From Lysobacterales bacterium (GTDB lineage Bacteria > Pseudomonadota > Gammaproteobacteria > Xanthomonadales > Marinicellaceae): DNA of 64,000 nucleotides. Every line of letters starts with the position of its first letter. The stretch's first letter is position 1. The notes under the pieces are model-generated. The model saw only the letters and a list, made by a program, of their open reading frames with translations, searched no databases and was not told the origin of the DNA. The position numbers and the translations under genes were made by a program. The stretch covers positions 62,001 through 126,000 of the forward strand of contig JAMOMK010000114.1 of assembly GCA_027067055.1 (NCBI GenBank). Reading direction: 5' to 3'. This document shows, in pieces, positions 35,379 to 43,637 of this stretch.

Positions 35379-36241
35379 AAATTCAATCCTTGTTTATTAG
35401 AGATAATTTCTTTTTTGAAACTCAATTTACCATCATTATGATAAATCCTTATAATATGGATTTTCATATTTTCTTCCGCAAAATTCTCAAAGAATAAAAA
35501 CATATTTGAATCATTAGGTGAGTTAAAAGAGGTCAGTGAACCATTCTTGTATTGAAAGAAAGAGTGTCCGTTATATAAGTCAGTATATTGCGATAATTCT
35601 AATTTATGGGTATGTCCACAGAACACATGTTTAATATTATGTTTTTTAACAAAATCAATCACTCTACCTGAGTTAAAGAGAGGGTCATAATCGGTATCCA
35701 ATATTGAATGGTGGTTGAGTAGTATGATTTTGTCATAAGAATAGTTTATGATTTTATTCGATACCGCATCTAAAATTTGTTTATCAACATAACCATTATC
35801 CTTATAAACCACATTGGTATCTAAACACACCACTAATAACGATTGTCCATCTATGGTCAGATTTTTGATAAAGTTTATGTCGGTACATTTTTCTTTGATG
35901 CCTTGAGTGTAATCATCTAGAAACATTTTACTCTTTTTACATTTCTCAGGGTTTGAAGGAAAAATAATATCGGCATTATCTATATACATTCTGAAGAAAT
36001 CTTGAGATAACATGTTTCTTTTATCATGGTTTCCAGGAATAGAAATGATATTTTTACAGTTGATAGACGATAAAAACTGTCCCGCAGCGATGTATTCATT
36101 TTCCAAAGCATCGGTCGTATTATCACCAGTATTAATCACTAGATCGGCAGCGTAAGAATTGATTTCATCCAAAAGCTGTTGATTATTGCCAGTCCAGTGA
36201 CGAGTACCGAAATGTATGTCTGAAATATGTAATAAGTTCAT
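35375..36241 (-). CDS. Calcineurin-like metallophosphoesterase
   Basis: 288 residues without signal peptide. All five signature blocks are present: HISDIHFG (D-x-H), INTGDNTTD (GDxx), IPGNHDKR (GNHD), LLNHHSI and CGHTHKLE (GHxH). This gives a dinuclear metal site. General class of CpdA-type cyclic nucleotide or small phosphodiester hydrolases; substrate unknown. It is first in the two-gene unit with the MFS transporter, consistent with hydrolysis linked to uptake. Confidence 0.85.
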   Translation of the reverse strand: MNLLHISDIHFGTRHWTGNNQQLLDEINSYAADLVINTGDNTTDALENEYIAAGQFLSSINCKNIISIPGNHDKRNMLSQDFFRMYIDNADIIFPSNPEKCKKSKMFLDDYTQGIKEKCTDINFIKNLTIDGQSLLVVCLDTNVVYKDNGYVDKQILDAVSNKIINYSYDKIILLNHHSILDTDYDPLFNSGRVIDFVKKHNIKHVFCGHTHKLELSQYTDLYNGHSFFQYKNGSLTSFNSPNDSNMFLFFENFAEENMKIHIIRIYHNDGKLSFKKEIISNKQGLNL

Positions 36242-36353
36242 ATTGTTTCTCTATTAAATTAGTTTCATTCTAAAATTATAAGCTTGGTCTATCACTCTTA
36301 TTTAACGTAACAGATGAGTCAAATAAGTAAACATTAAGGGGGCTTTAGTAAAT

Positions 36354-36515
36354 AGTGCCTGACCGAGAAAGAAGTAATCTACTGCGGAAAAGCTGGATTT
36401 GACCAAAATTTTCCATTATTCTCATCAAATAGCGAGCTATTCTCTTCAAATCAATGAAATATTTTGCTTCAAACCAGGCTTTTCCTCTCTACGATTCCTT
36501 TCTCGGTCAAGCACT
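36354..36515. repeat. 162-bp foldback repeat element (MITE-like), right-hand copy
   Basis: Ends AGTGCCTGACCGAGAAAGAA and its inverted counterpart TTCCTTTCTCGGTCAAGCACT are terminal inverted repeats. The inner arms are also complementary (CTGGATTTGACCAAAATTTT with CAAAATATTTCATT-type sequence) around GAGCTATT/AATAGC, so almost the whole element can fold. No transposase is inside. Its left 40 bp recur at 33973. No clear target-site duplication was seen. Confidence 0.6.
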
Positions 36516-36857
36516 AAGAAGACAGTTTTTGATTTGTCGCATTTTCATGCCTACCTACAATATTTCCATAATACACCGATGTTAGCTTTGTTACTTTTAT
36601 TTTGCGACCTTCCATCTTGCCTGAGCCAGAATGCATTCGGACATCAGCATAACCTATACCCAGAAGACTCAATAGACATATTTATTAAAAAAGAGTATAA
36701 AATCTGGATTTGGGTATAAGCTAATGTGTAACTTTAACTCTAAGAATGATGTATAAGAAAATTGCCAAATGACTTAATAGAATTGTTGATAGAGTTTGAT
36801 TTTGAAATTTATGCTCAGATTAAAGAATGTTATTGTTCGCAATAATTTAATTGATGC

Positions 36858-36885
36858 TTGACTTGTGTTTTGAGCCTGTTATATT
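36858..36885 (+). promoter_or_regulatory. Sigma-70-like promoter of the first TonB-dependent receptor
   Basis: TTGACT (36858-36863), 16-bp spacer, TATATT (36880-36885); ~78 bp before the ATG at 36963. Each hexamer has five of six consensus bases. Prediction by eye only. Confidence 0.45.
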
Positions 36886-36962
36886 ATGCGATACGAATAT
36901 ATGTTATTCGTCAAAATTTATAACTTAACTTAATTTAGAACAAGTCTGGGAGACTAAAAACA

Positions 36963-39635
36963 ATGAAAACAAAATTTAACAAACGAACGGCTTTATTTTT
37001 AAGCATGTTTGCCCCGTTAACAATTGGTTTTTCATCACAAACTTTTGCTCAAGATGGTACGGATGATGTTGAAGAAGTAGTAGTATTAGGTTCACGCCGT
37101 GCTGCTCGTTCTGCATCTGATTCTGCTGTACCTGTTGATGTGATTGGTGGTGAAGACTTTATAAACCAAGGTTCAACGGACCTTAGTACATTATTGAAAA
37201 ATATAGTACCATCTTACCAAGTAATGACACAGCCTATTAGTGATGCGGCAACTTTGGTTCGTCCTGCAAATTTACGCGGACTAGCACCTGACCATACTTT
37301 GGTATTGGTTAACGGCAAACGTCGTCACCGCTCGGCAGTTATTTCGTGGCTTGGTAACGGTGTTGCTGATGGGGCTCAAGGTCCAGATATCTCACAAATC
37401 CCTGCCATCGCATTAAAGCAAGTGGCAGTACTACGTGATGGCGCTGCTGCTCAATACGGATCAGATGCCATTGCTGGTGTAATGAATTTTACGCTAAAAG
37501 ATGCATCAGATGGCGCTACTTTCGAAGCACGTTATGGTCAATACTATGAAGGTGATGGTGCGACTTATAATGTAGCTGGAAATATTGGTTTGCCTTTTAC
37601 TGACAACGGTTTTGTAAACTTGTCATTTGAATACGGCGAATCTGATGATACGGATCGTTCAGTTCAACGTCGTGATGCTGCTGCATTAATTGCGGCGGGC
37701 AATACAGCTGTTGCCGACCCTGCGCAAATTTGGGGCCAGCCAATAATCAATGATGATTTAAAGCTTGTTTATAACATGGGCGTAGAATTAAGCGGTAATA
37801 AAGAGTTTTATGCTTTTGGTAACTATGGCTCCAAAGAAGTGGATGGTGGATTTTTCTTCCGTAACCCTGTAACTAGAGGCGGGATATATAAAGGCCCAAG
37901 AGATATTGGAGATGGTTCAGGTTATATATCAAGACCGGGAAAGTCCGATCCAACTAGAAGGGCTTTGTGGGATAATGCAACTCCAACAATATTAACGGCT
38001 GACCTAACTCCTGGTGCAACAAATAATTCAAACTGCCCAAGAGTAAATGTGGTAAACAATGCCGTTGATCCTGCTGATTTGGCAGCATTGGAAGCAGCGG
38101 GTTGTTTTTCGTTTTTGGGTATGTTTCCTGGTGGTTTCACTCCGAGATTCGGTGGTACAGTTGAAGATTTTGCAACAACCGTTGGTTTAAGAGGAGAAAT
38201 GGACAATGGTTGGGCATACGATGTGAGCGGTTCATTTGGACGCAGTTTTGTTGATTTTACCATTCGTAACACAATTAACGCCTCATTAGGTCCAGATACA
38301 CCTACTGTATTTGATCCAGGTGCTTATGAGCAAGTGGAAAAAAATGTTAACATTGATTTATCTAAAGAATTTGAAGTGGCTAGTTTTTATTCTGGTTTAA
38401 ATGTTGCAGTTGGTGCTGAATGGCGTCAAGAAGCTTTCACTGTTAAAGTAGGCGATCAGGCTTCATTCCAAATTGGACCTTTAGCTGCACAAGGCTTTAG
38501 TTCTGCTTCAAATGGATTTCCTGGATTTTCAAACTTAGCAGGTGGTACATTTAAACGTTCAAACTATGCAGCTTATGTTGATTTAGAAGCAGATGTAACA
38601 GAAAGTTGGTTAGTCGGTGTTGCTTTGAGATTTGAAGATTTCCAGGATTTTGGTACAACAACTAACGGAAAAATTGTTTCTCGTTATGAGTTTACCGATG
38701 ATTTTGCAATACGTGGTGCGTACAGTACTGGCTTTAGAGCACCAACTCCAGGCCAATCTAATACATTTAATGTATCAACACAGTTCAGTGCAACTGGTGA
38801 ATTAGTTAATAACGGAACCATTCCAGCAACTAACCCAGTGGCTGTTTCTCGTGGTGGTCAACCACTAGATGCGGAAAAGTCTCAAAACTTCACTTTTGGT
38901 GTTGTGACAAACATTGGTCCAGTTGAATTAACAGTTGATTATTTCGCTATTAATTTAGATGATCGTATTACCTTGTCTCAAGACAATGCTTTGTCTCAAG
39001 AGGAAGTTGATGTTTTGTTGGCATCAGGTATTACCAGTGCAGCTAACTTAAGAAACTTCCGTTTCTTTACCAATGGTTTTGATACAGAAACAAGAGGTCT
39101 TGATGTTGTAGCTACTTATTCAACTGAAATTGGTAATGGCAATACTGATTTTGTACTGTCATTCAATCGCACTGAAACAGAAGTAGTTAGAGTTGATACT
39201 TTTACTCTTCCTGATGGAACAACTGGTACATTACTTGGTGGCGAGAGAATTACTGAACAAGAAAGAGGCTTGCCTCAGACTCGTTGGAATTTCTCTGCTA
39301 ATCACACGGTTGGTGACTGGAGATTCTTAGGTCGCTTAACTCATAACAGTGGTTATTATGGAACAGATAATAATATATTTGTAGGCGACAACTTGAGTTT
39401 GGATCTTGAAATGGCATATGCTATCAATGATAATATGACAATTACTCTTGGTGCGCAAAATGTAACTGATGAGTATCCAGATGAAATTTTTGCTTTGCAG
39501 GATAATGGTGAACTTGCTTTGGATGCTAATGGACTGCCTCAACCAGGTAGTGGTTCTGGAAGTAGATATGACCAAAACTCACCATTGGGCTTTGGTGGTG
39601 GATTCTATTACCTCAGGTTCCGTTACGACCTATAA
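36963..39635 (+). CDS. TonB-dependent outer-membrane receptor 1
   Basis: 890 residues. Signal peptide (1-29, cleavage at FAQ-DG), TonB box-like DDVEEVVVLGS, plug domain (about 40-170) with NLRGLAPDHTLVLVNGKRRH and AVLRDGAAAQYGSDAIAGVMN, then a 22-strand barrel with terminal FYYLRFRYDL. Imports large or scarce substrates using the TonB-ExbBD energy coupled in the next operon. Substrate not readable; plug with NGKRRHRSA is common in receptors beside DUF3450/TtpC operons. The transcript may continue into 39752, but a hairpin lies between. Confidence 0.88.
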   Translation: MKTKFNKRTALFLSMFAPLTIGFSSQTFAQDGTDDVEEVVVLGSRRAARSASDSAVPVDVIGGEDFINQGSTDLSTLLKNIVPSYQVMTQPISDAATLVRPANLRGLAPDHTLVLVNGKRRHRSAVISWLGNGVADGAQGPDISQIPAIALKQVAVLRDGAAAQYGSDAIAGVMNFTLKDASDGATFEARYGQYYEGDGATYNVAGNIGLPFTDNGFVNLSFEYGESDDTDRSVQRRDAAALIAAGNTAVADPAQIWGQPIINDDLKLVYNMGVELSGNKEFYAFGNYGSKEVDGGFFFRNPVTRGGIYKGPRDIGDGSGYISRPGKSDPTRRALWDNATPTILTADLTPGATNNSNCPRVNVVNNAVDPADLAALEAAGCFSFLGMFPGGFTPRFGGTVEDFATTVGLRGEMDNGWAYDVSGSFGRSFVDFTIRNTINASLGPDTPTVFDPGAYEQVEKNVNIDLSKEFEVASFYSGLNVAVGAEWRQEAFTVKVGDQASFQIGPLAAQGFSSASNGFPGFSNLAGGTFKRSNYAAYVDLEADVTESWLVGVALRFEDFQDFGTTTNGKIVSRYEFTDDFAIRGAYSTGFRAPTPGQSNTFNVSTQFSATGELVNNGTIPATNPVAVSRGGQPLDAEKSQNFTFGVVTNIGPVELTVDYFAINLDDRITLSQDNALSQEEVDVLLASGITSAANLRNFRFFTNGFDTETRGLDVVATYSTEIGNGNTDFVLSFNRTETEVVRVDTFTLPDGTTGTLLGGERITEQERGLPQTRWNFSANHTVGDWRFLGRLTHNSGYYGTDNNIFVGDNLSLDLEMAYAINDNMTITLGAQNVTDEYPDEIFALQDNGELALDANGLPQPGSGSGSRYDQNSPLGFGGGFYYLRFRYDL

Positions 39636-39680
39636 GTTATATAAATATGTTTAAAGACATGAGAGTATAACGATAAGACA

Positions 39681-39719
39681 AAATACCTGCTGTAACTATT
39701 TTATAGTGGGTATTTTTTT
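39681..39719 (+). terminator. Hairpin terminator after TonB-dependent receptor 1
   Basis: AAATACC and GGTATTT outer stem, ACTAT/ATAGT inner stem, then a T-run. It separates the receptor from the DUF3450-TonB2-like operon and may be partial (attenuating). Confidence 0.6.
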
Positions 39720-39751
39720 ATAAAGAAATTTAAAAAAGAGAATTAAACAAA

Positions 39752-40525
39752 ATGGGCACAAAAATGATTAAATCAAAAAAATATCTGGCTCTAGTGCTAG
39801 CTATAAGTGCAACTGCAAGCTTTGCGCAGCTAAATGAAGTTGTTAAGACAGGAGCTGCAAAGGTTAAAGACGCACAAAAATCACAAGCACAAGTGGACAA
39901 AATTGTCGACTCATCACAGGCACGATTAGTAGAATACCGTAGTTTACTTAAACAAGTTGATGGTTTGAAAGTCTATAACGATCAGTTAGATACACAAATA
40001 AAAAGTCAAATGGCTTTGATTGAAAAGTTTGAAAATTCAACAGCTCAGGTGGCATTAATTGAACGTCAAATGCTGCCACTTATTATTAAGATGGTTGGAA
40101 GCTTAAGAGATTTTGTTGATTTGGATTTACCCTTTCATGAGCAAGAACGTGCTGAGCGTATATTGTTCCTTGAAGAAAATATTGAAAAATCAGAAGTGGA
40201 TATTTCTGAAAAATTCCGTCAAGTTCTAGAAGTTTACAAGATAGAAAATGAATATGGAAGAAAAATGGATTCTTATTCTGCCATTATTAAAGTTAATGGA
40301 CAAGAACAGGATGTAAATATACTTAGAGTTGGTCGTATTGCTTTAGTTGCACAAACTAAAGATACAAAGTTAAGTGCTGTCTATGATAAAGCAACTAAAT
40401 CATGGGTTGAATTGGATAATACTACTTACAGAAACTCTATTAAAAATGGCATTAAGATGGCAAATAAACAGGCATCAATTGGTGTCATGAGTTTACCAAT
40501 TTCAGCACCAGTAGGAGCTAAATAA
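39752..40525 (+). CDS. DUF3450 family periplasmic protein
   Basis: 257 residues with signal peptide (MIKSKKYLALVLAISATASFA; the ATG at 39752 or at 39764 both fit). The rest is mainly helical with a coiled coil (about 35-110) and a C-terminal beta-rich part (IIKVNGQEQDVNILRVGRIALVAQT). DUF3450 proteins almost always lead TtpC-ExbB-ExbD-TonB operons and are thought to be periplasmic partners of TtpC. Its stop overlaps the ttpC-like start (TAATG). Confidence 0.85.
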   Translation: MGTKMIKSKKYLALVLAISATASFAQLNEVVKTGAAKVKDAQKSQAQVDKIVDSSQARLVEYRSLLKQVDGLKVYNDQLDTQIKSQMALIEKFENSTAQVALIERQMLPLIIKMVGSLRDFVDLDLPFHEQERAERILFLEENIEKSEVDISEKFRQVLEVYKIENEYGRKMDSYSAIIKVNGQEQDVNILRVGRIALVAQTKDTKLSAVYDKATKSWVELDNTTYRNSIKNGIKMANKQASIGVMSLPISAPVGAK

Positions 40526-41880
40526 TGAAGACTTTAAAAATTACAACACTTCTAACCACTCTAGTATTAATATTTTCAGTGAGTAGCATGAGCTATGCAG
40601 CTGATTTATCGATGAGTGATTTATTACGTAAAGTAAAAGCAGGTCGATCTGCTGATCGTGCTGACAACGCTAGACGTTTGCAAGAGTTCAAAAAACAGAA
40701 ACAACAACAAGAACAAAAAATCCGTAATGTTAAAGGTCAAATAGCATCCTTAGAAAAAAAGGCAGCAGAGATGGAAGTTCAGTTTAATGAAAATGAACTA
40801 ATTGTTGAAGAAAAAAGAAAGCAGCGAGATGAAAGGCTAGGCTCACTAAAAGAGCTTTTTGGTCACTTAACTTCATCAGCTGCTGATTTACGTGTAAATT
40901 TCGAGAACTCTATTACCAGTACTCAGTTTCCAAATCGAATTGAATTTTTAAGTGAACTTATTAAAAAAATGAATTCATCAACAGACTTGCCTTCGATGGA
41001 AGATATAGAAAGAGTTTGGTTTGAAATGCACCGTGAAATTACCGAATCAGGAAGCGTTGTAAAATACCAAGCTAAAGTTGGTGTTGAAGGGCAGCAAGAA
41101 GTGGTTCGAATTGGTGTCTTCAATATGGTTTCAGATGGCAACTATCTAGAGTATAAGCCTAATAACGGGACTTTGAGTATTTTGGCAAGACAACCTTCTG
41201 ATTACCAAGCAGGTGCTCAAGAGTTACAAAATTCTTCATCTGGTTTTACACCAGTTGGAATTGATCCAACAGGTCCATCTGGTGGTGGTTATTTAACTGC
41301 ATTAATTAATACTCCTACTTTGATTGAAAAATGGCACGAAGGTAAACTGGTTGGTTATATCATTTCTGCTGTAGCTGTTTTTGGGATTTTGTTGTCTCTC
41401 TGGAGATTCTTGGTGTTAGGTGGTGTTTCAGCTAAAGTTAAGAAACAAATTAAGTCAGATACATTATCTGACAAAAATCCTCTTGGACGTGTGTTGTTAG
41501 CCGCAGAAGCTAATGGAAATGCAGATGTTGAAACATTAGAGTTGAGGTTGGGTGAAGCAATTTTAAAAGAACGAACAGCTATCAACAAATCACTTCCTTT
41601 GCTTAAGATTATTTCAATGGTAGCTCCATTGTTAGGATTGCTAGGTACTGTAACAGGTATGATTTTAGTGTTCCAGGCAATTACTATATTTGGTGCAGGT
41701 GATCCAAAACGTATGGCTGGTGGCATATCAGGTGCGTTAGTAACAACCGTACTAGGATTAGTTGCAGCAATCCCTATTTTATTGTTACACACTTTCTTAA
41801 GTGGCAAGGCAAAAGGCATTATGCATGTCTTAGAAGAACAAAGTGCAGGTATCCTAGCAGAACGCGCAGAGCGCAAATAA
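40525..41880 (+). CDS. TtpC-like MotA/TolQ/ExbB family protein with long periplasmic coiled coil
   Basis: 451 residues: signal peptide (1-25), extended coiled coil (about 35-110, rich in K/E/Q), a globular periplasmic part, then a three-helix ExbB/TolQ-type proton channel domain (about 275-450; LLKIISMVAPLLGLLGTVTGMI). TtpC of the Vibrio TonB2 system has this shape and is needed for TonB2 activity. The fusion is full length. It is followed by exbB 12 bp later, with GGAG before it. Confidence 0.85.
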   Translation: MKTLKITTLLTTLVLIFSVSSMSYAADLSMSDLLRKVKAGRSADRADNARRLQEFKKQKQQQEQKIRNVKGQIASLEKKAAEMEVQFNENELIVEEKRKQRDERLGSLKELFGHLTSSAADLRVNFENSITSTQFPNRIEFLSELIKKMNSSTDLPSMEDIERVWFEMHREITESGSVVKYQAKVGVEGQQEVVRIGVFNMVSDGNYLEYKPNNGTLSILARQPSDYQAGAQELQNSSSGFTPVGIDPTGPSGGGYLTALINTPTLIEKWHEGKLVGYIISAVAVFGILLSLWRFLVLGGVSAKVKKQIKSDTLSDKNPLGRVLLAAEANGNADVETLELRLGEAILKERTAINKSLPLLKIISMVAPLLGLLGTVTGMILVFQAITIFGAGDPKRMAGGISGALVTTVLGLVAAIPILLLHTFLSGKAKGIMHVLEEQSAGILAERAERK

Positions 41881-41892
41881 GGAGAGCGCAAA

Positions 41893-42423
41893 ATGCTAAT
41901 ATATTTATTAGATATATTTGAAGCTATTGATAATTTTTTTAATAAAGGTGGACCTGTACTTTATATAATTGCAGGAACAACCTTTATTATGTGGGCAATG
42001 ATTTTAGATAAATATTTATACCTAAAATTTAGTTTTAAACATGATTTTTCCAAAGCTCAGAAAGTTTGGACATCACGAAATGAACATAAATCATGGAACG
42101 CTCATGCAATTAGAGAAAAATTGATTTCAGAAGTGCAAGAAAAAATCAACCACAATATTCCAGTGATTAAAACATTAATAGCCTTGTTACCATTGTTGGG
42201 TTTATTAGGTACAGTTACAGGAATGATTGAGGTGTTTTCTACACTTGCAGCTACCGGCGGTGGCGATGCAAAATCAATGGCAAGCGGAGTTTCAAAATCA
42301 ACTATTCCAACAATGGCTGGGATGGTTGTCGCACTTTCGGGTGTATTTGCAAACACGTTTGTTACTCAATTAGCCGATAAAGAAAGTAATGAAATAGAGG
42401 AACGCTTAACCTTTGAAGACTAA
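41893..42423 (+). CDS. exbB: ExbB/TolQ-type proton channel protein
   Basis: 176 residues, a short ExbB. Three membrane segments: N-terminal (about 20-37), then ALLPLLGLLGTVTGMIEVF (about 98-116) and AGMVVALSGVFANTF. SLAVEIG-type polar faces (GDAKSMASGVSKSTIPTMAG) are as in ExbB/TolQ. Forms the inner-membrane pentamer that powers TonB. Good RBS (GGAG at 41881). A large hairpin follows before exbD. Confidence 0.88.
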   Translation: MLIYLLDIFEAIDNFFNKGGPVLYIIAGTTFIMWAMILDKYLYLKFSFKHDFSKAQKVWTSRNEHKSWNAHAIREKLISEVQEKINHNIPVIKTLIALLPLLGLLGTVTGMIEVFSTLAATGGGDAKSMASGVSKSTIPTMAGMVVALSGVFANTFVTQLADKESNEIEERLTFED

Positions 42424-42544
42424 TTGTTAAACATATTGCCCCATGGGATTGCCATTTCGGCAGTTTAAAAAACTCATTGACTTCCGTCAAATCGTTTTTT
42501 AAACTTTGAACTGACAAACCCATGGAACAATCTGAGTTAACAAT
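42423..42544 (+). promoter_or_regulatory. Long multi-stem hairpin between exbB and exbD
   Basis: Nested complementary arms: ATTGTTAA (42423-42430)/TTAACAAT (42537-42544), CCATGGG (42441-42447)/CCCATGG (42519-42525), GTTTAAAAAAC (42463-42473)/GTTTTTTAAAC (42494-42504), TTGAC (42477-42481)/GTCAA (42486-42490). The outermost stem begins within the exbB stop codon. The 174-bp gap is much longer than any other in this operon. It probably stabilises or processes the mRNA, or is a repeat insertion. Confidence 0.6.
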
Positions 42545-42597
42545 CGTTTTTAAAAGTTAAGTTTTACTATAAATAAACAAATTAAAAGAGAAGAACT

Positions 42598-43005
42598 ATG
42601 CGTAGAAGTTTTCTATCAGAATCAGCAGGTGAAGAAGAAGGAGCCATTGATTTGACTCCAATGTTGGACGTGGTATTTATCATGTTAATATTTTTCATTG
42701 TAACCGCTACATTTATTAAAGAAACCGGTGTGGAAATCAATCGCCCACCAGCTAGTACATCAAATAAGAAAGATGACACAACAGTATTAATTGCAATTAG
42801 TGCAGATAACTCCATTTGGATGGATAAGCGTAGAATAGATGTACGTTCGGTTAAAGCGAATATTCAGCGTTTACATGCAGAAAATCCAGAAGGTGGGGTT
42901 GTCATTCAAGCAGATGAATTAGCGTCTGTTAAGACATTTACTGCAGTACTTGATGCTGCCAGAGAGATAGTTGACCCTGGTAAAATATCTTTATCAACCC
43001 AATAG
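42598..43005 (+). CDS. exbD: ExbD/TolR-type biopolymer transport protein
   Basis: 135 residues. Cytoplasmic N-terminus, then one TM segment (about 25-45) with the conserved DLTPMLDVVFIML; Asp24 is the protonatable residue, equal to Asp25 of E. coli ExbD. A periplasmic C-terminal domain follows. Subunit of the proton-driven motor. An AGAGAAG RBS lies 5 bp before the ATG. Its stop is 14 bp before the TonB start. Confidence 0.9.
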   Translation: MRRSFLSESAGEEEGAIDLTPMLDVVFIMLIFFIVTATFIKETGVEINRPPASTSNKKDDTTVLIAISADNSIWMDKRRIDVRSVKANIQRLHAENPEGGVVIQADELASVKTFTAVLDAAREIVDPGKISLSTQ

Positions 43006-43018
43006 AGGAGTAAAACAT

Positions 43019-43633
43019 ATGGTTATTAAAAGAGCCATCATTACTGTGCCATTGGCATTTGTAGTAACAGCAGCATTAATAATGCTGATGGTTGCACTAA
43101 TTGAGATGGGTGATTTAAATTTAGATAAATCAAAAAGCATAAAAATGCCAAATATTTTTATGCCAGAAGTTGAACTAATGGCGAATAGAGAAGTTCAAAA
43201 ACCTGAGAAACCTCAGGTGGACGAGCAACCACCACCAGATATTCCACAACAAGACTTTGATCAAATTGATGCAGATTCAAATATTGGAGCAATAAACGCA
43301 CCTGATAGTATGAGTGCTGATTTAGATTTGAGTATAGGAACTGGTTTATCAGCATCAGATGGTGAGTTTCTACCTATCGTAAAGGTGGCACCACAATACC
43401 CATCAAGAGCCTCCTCTCGTGGTATTGAAGGCTATGTGATATTATCGTATACAGTGACTAAGCAAGGTACTGTATTGAATCCAGTGGTGATTGAAGCAAA
43501 ACCTGAAAATATATTTAATCGTGCAGCTATTAAATCAGCTCTACGTTATAAATATAAACCTCGTGTTGTCGATGGTGTGCCTCAAGATGTACCAGGTGTA
43601 AGAACAAGAATTACCTTTAAGTTGGCGGATTAG
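43019..43633 (+). CDS. tonB: TonB-like energy transducer
   Basis: 204 residues from ATG 43019 (GAGGAG upstream); an upstream frame start inside exbD was rejected. N-terminal signal anchor (about 8-27), short Pro/Glu-rich linker with QPPPDIPQQD, and C-terminal TonB domain (VAPQYPSRASSRGIEGYVILSYTV, then AIKSALRYKYKP). The short linker is typical of TonB2 rather than TonB1. Couples the motor to the TonB-dependent receptors in this window. Confidence 0.88.
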   Translation: MVIKRAIITVPLAFVVTAALIMLMVALIEMGDLNLDKSKSIKMPNIFMPEVELMANREVQKPEKPQVDEQPPPDIPQQDFDQIDADSNIGAINAPDSMSADLDLSIGTGLSASDGEFLPIVKVAPQYPSRASSRGIEGYVILSYTVTKQGTVLNPVVIEAKPENIFNRAAIKSALRYKYKPRVVDGVPQDVPGVRTRITFKLAD

Positions 43634-43637
43634 AATT

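Larger units (their letters stand above)
36242..36962. other. 721-bp intergenic region with a repeat element and a promoter
   Basis: No gene is supported. It contains the long repeat copy (36354-36515) and, further right, AT-rich sequence ending in the TonB-dependent receptor promoter (36858-36885). An open frame from 36399 to 36719 overlaps the repeat's inner palindrome and shows no recognisable protein features. Confidence 0.5.

Noticed and set aside
36399-36719. 106-codon plus frame
   Set aside because: It crosses the foldback repeat and has no RBS or protein-like features.
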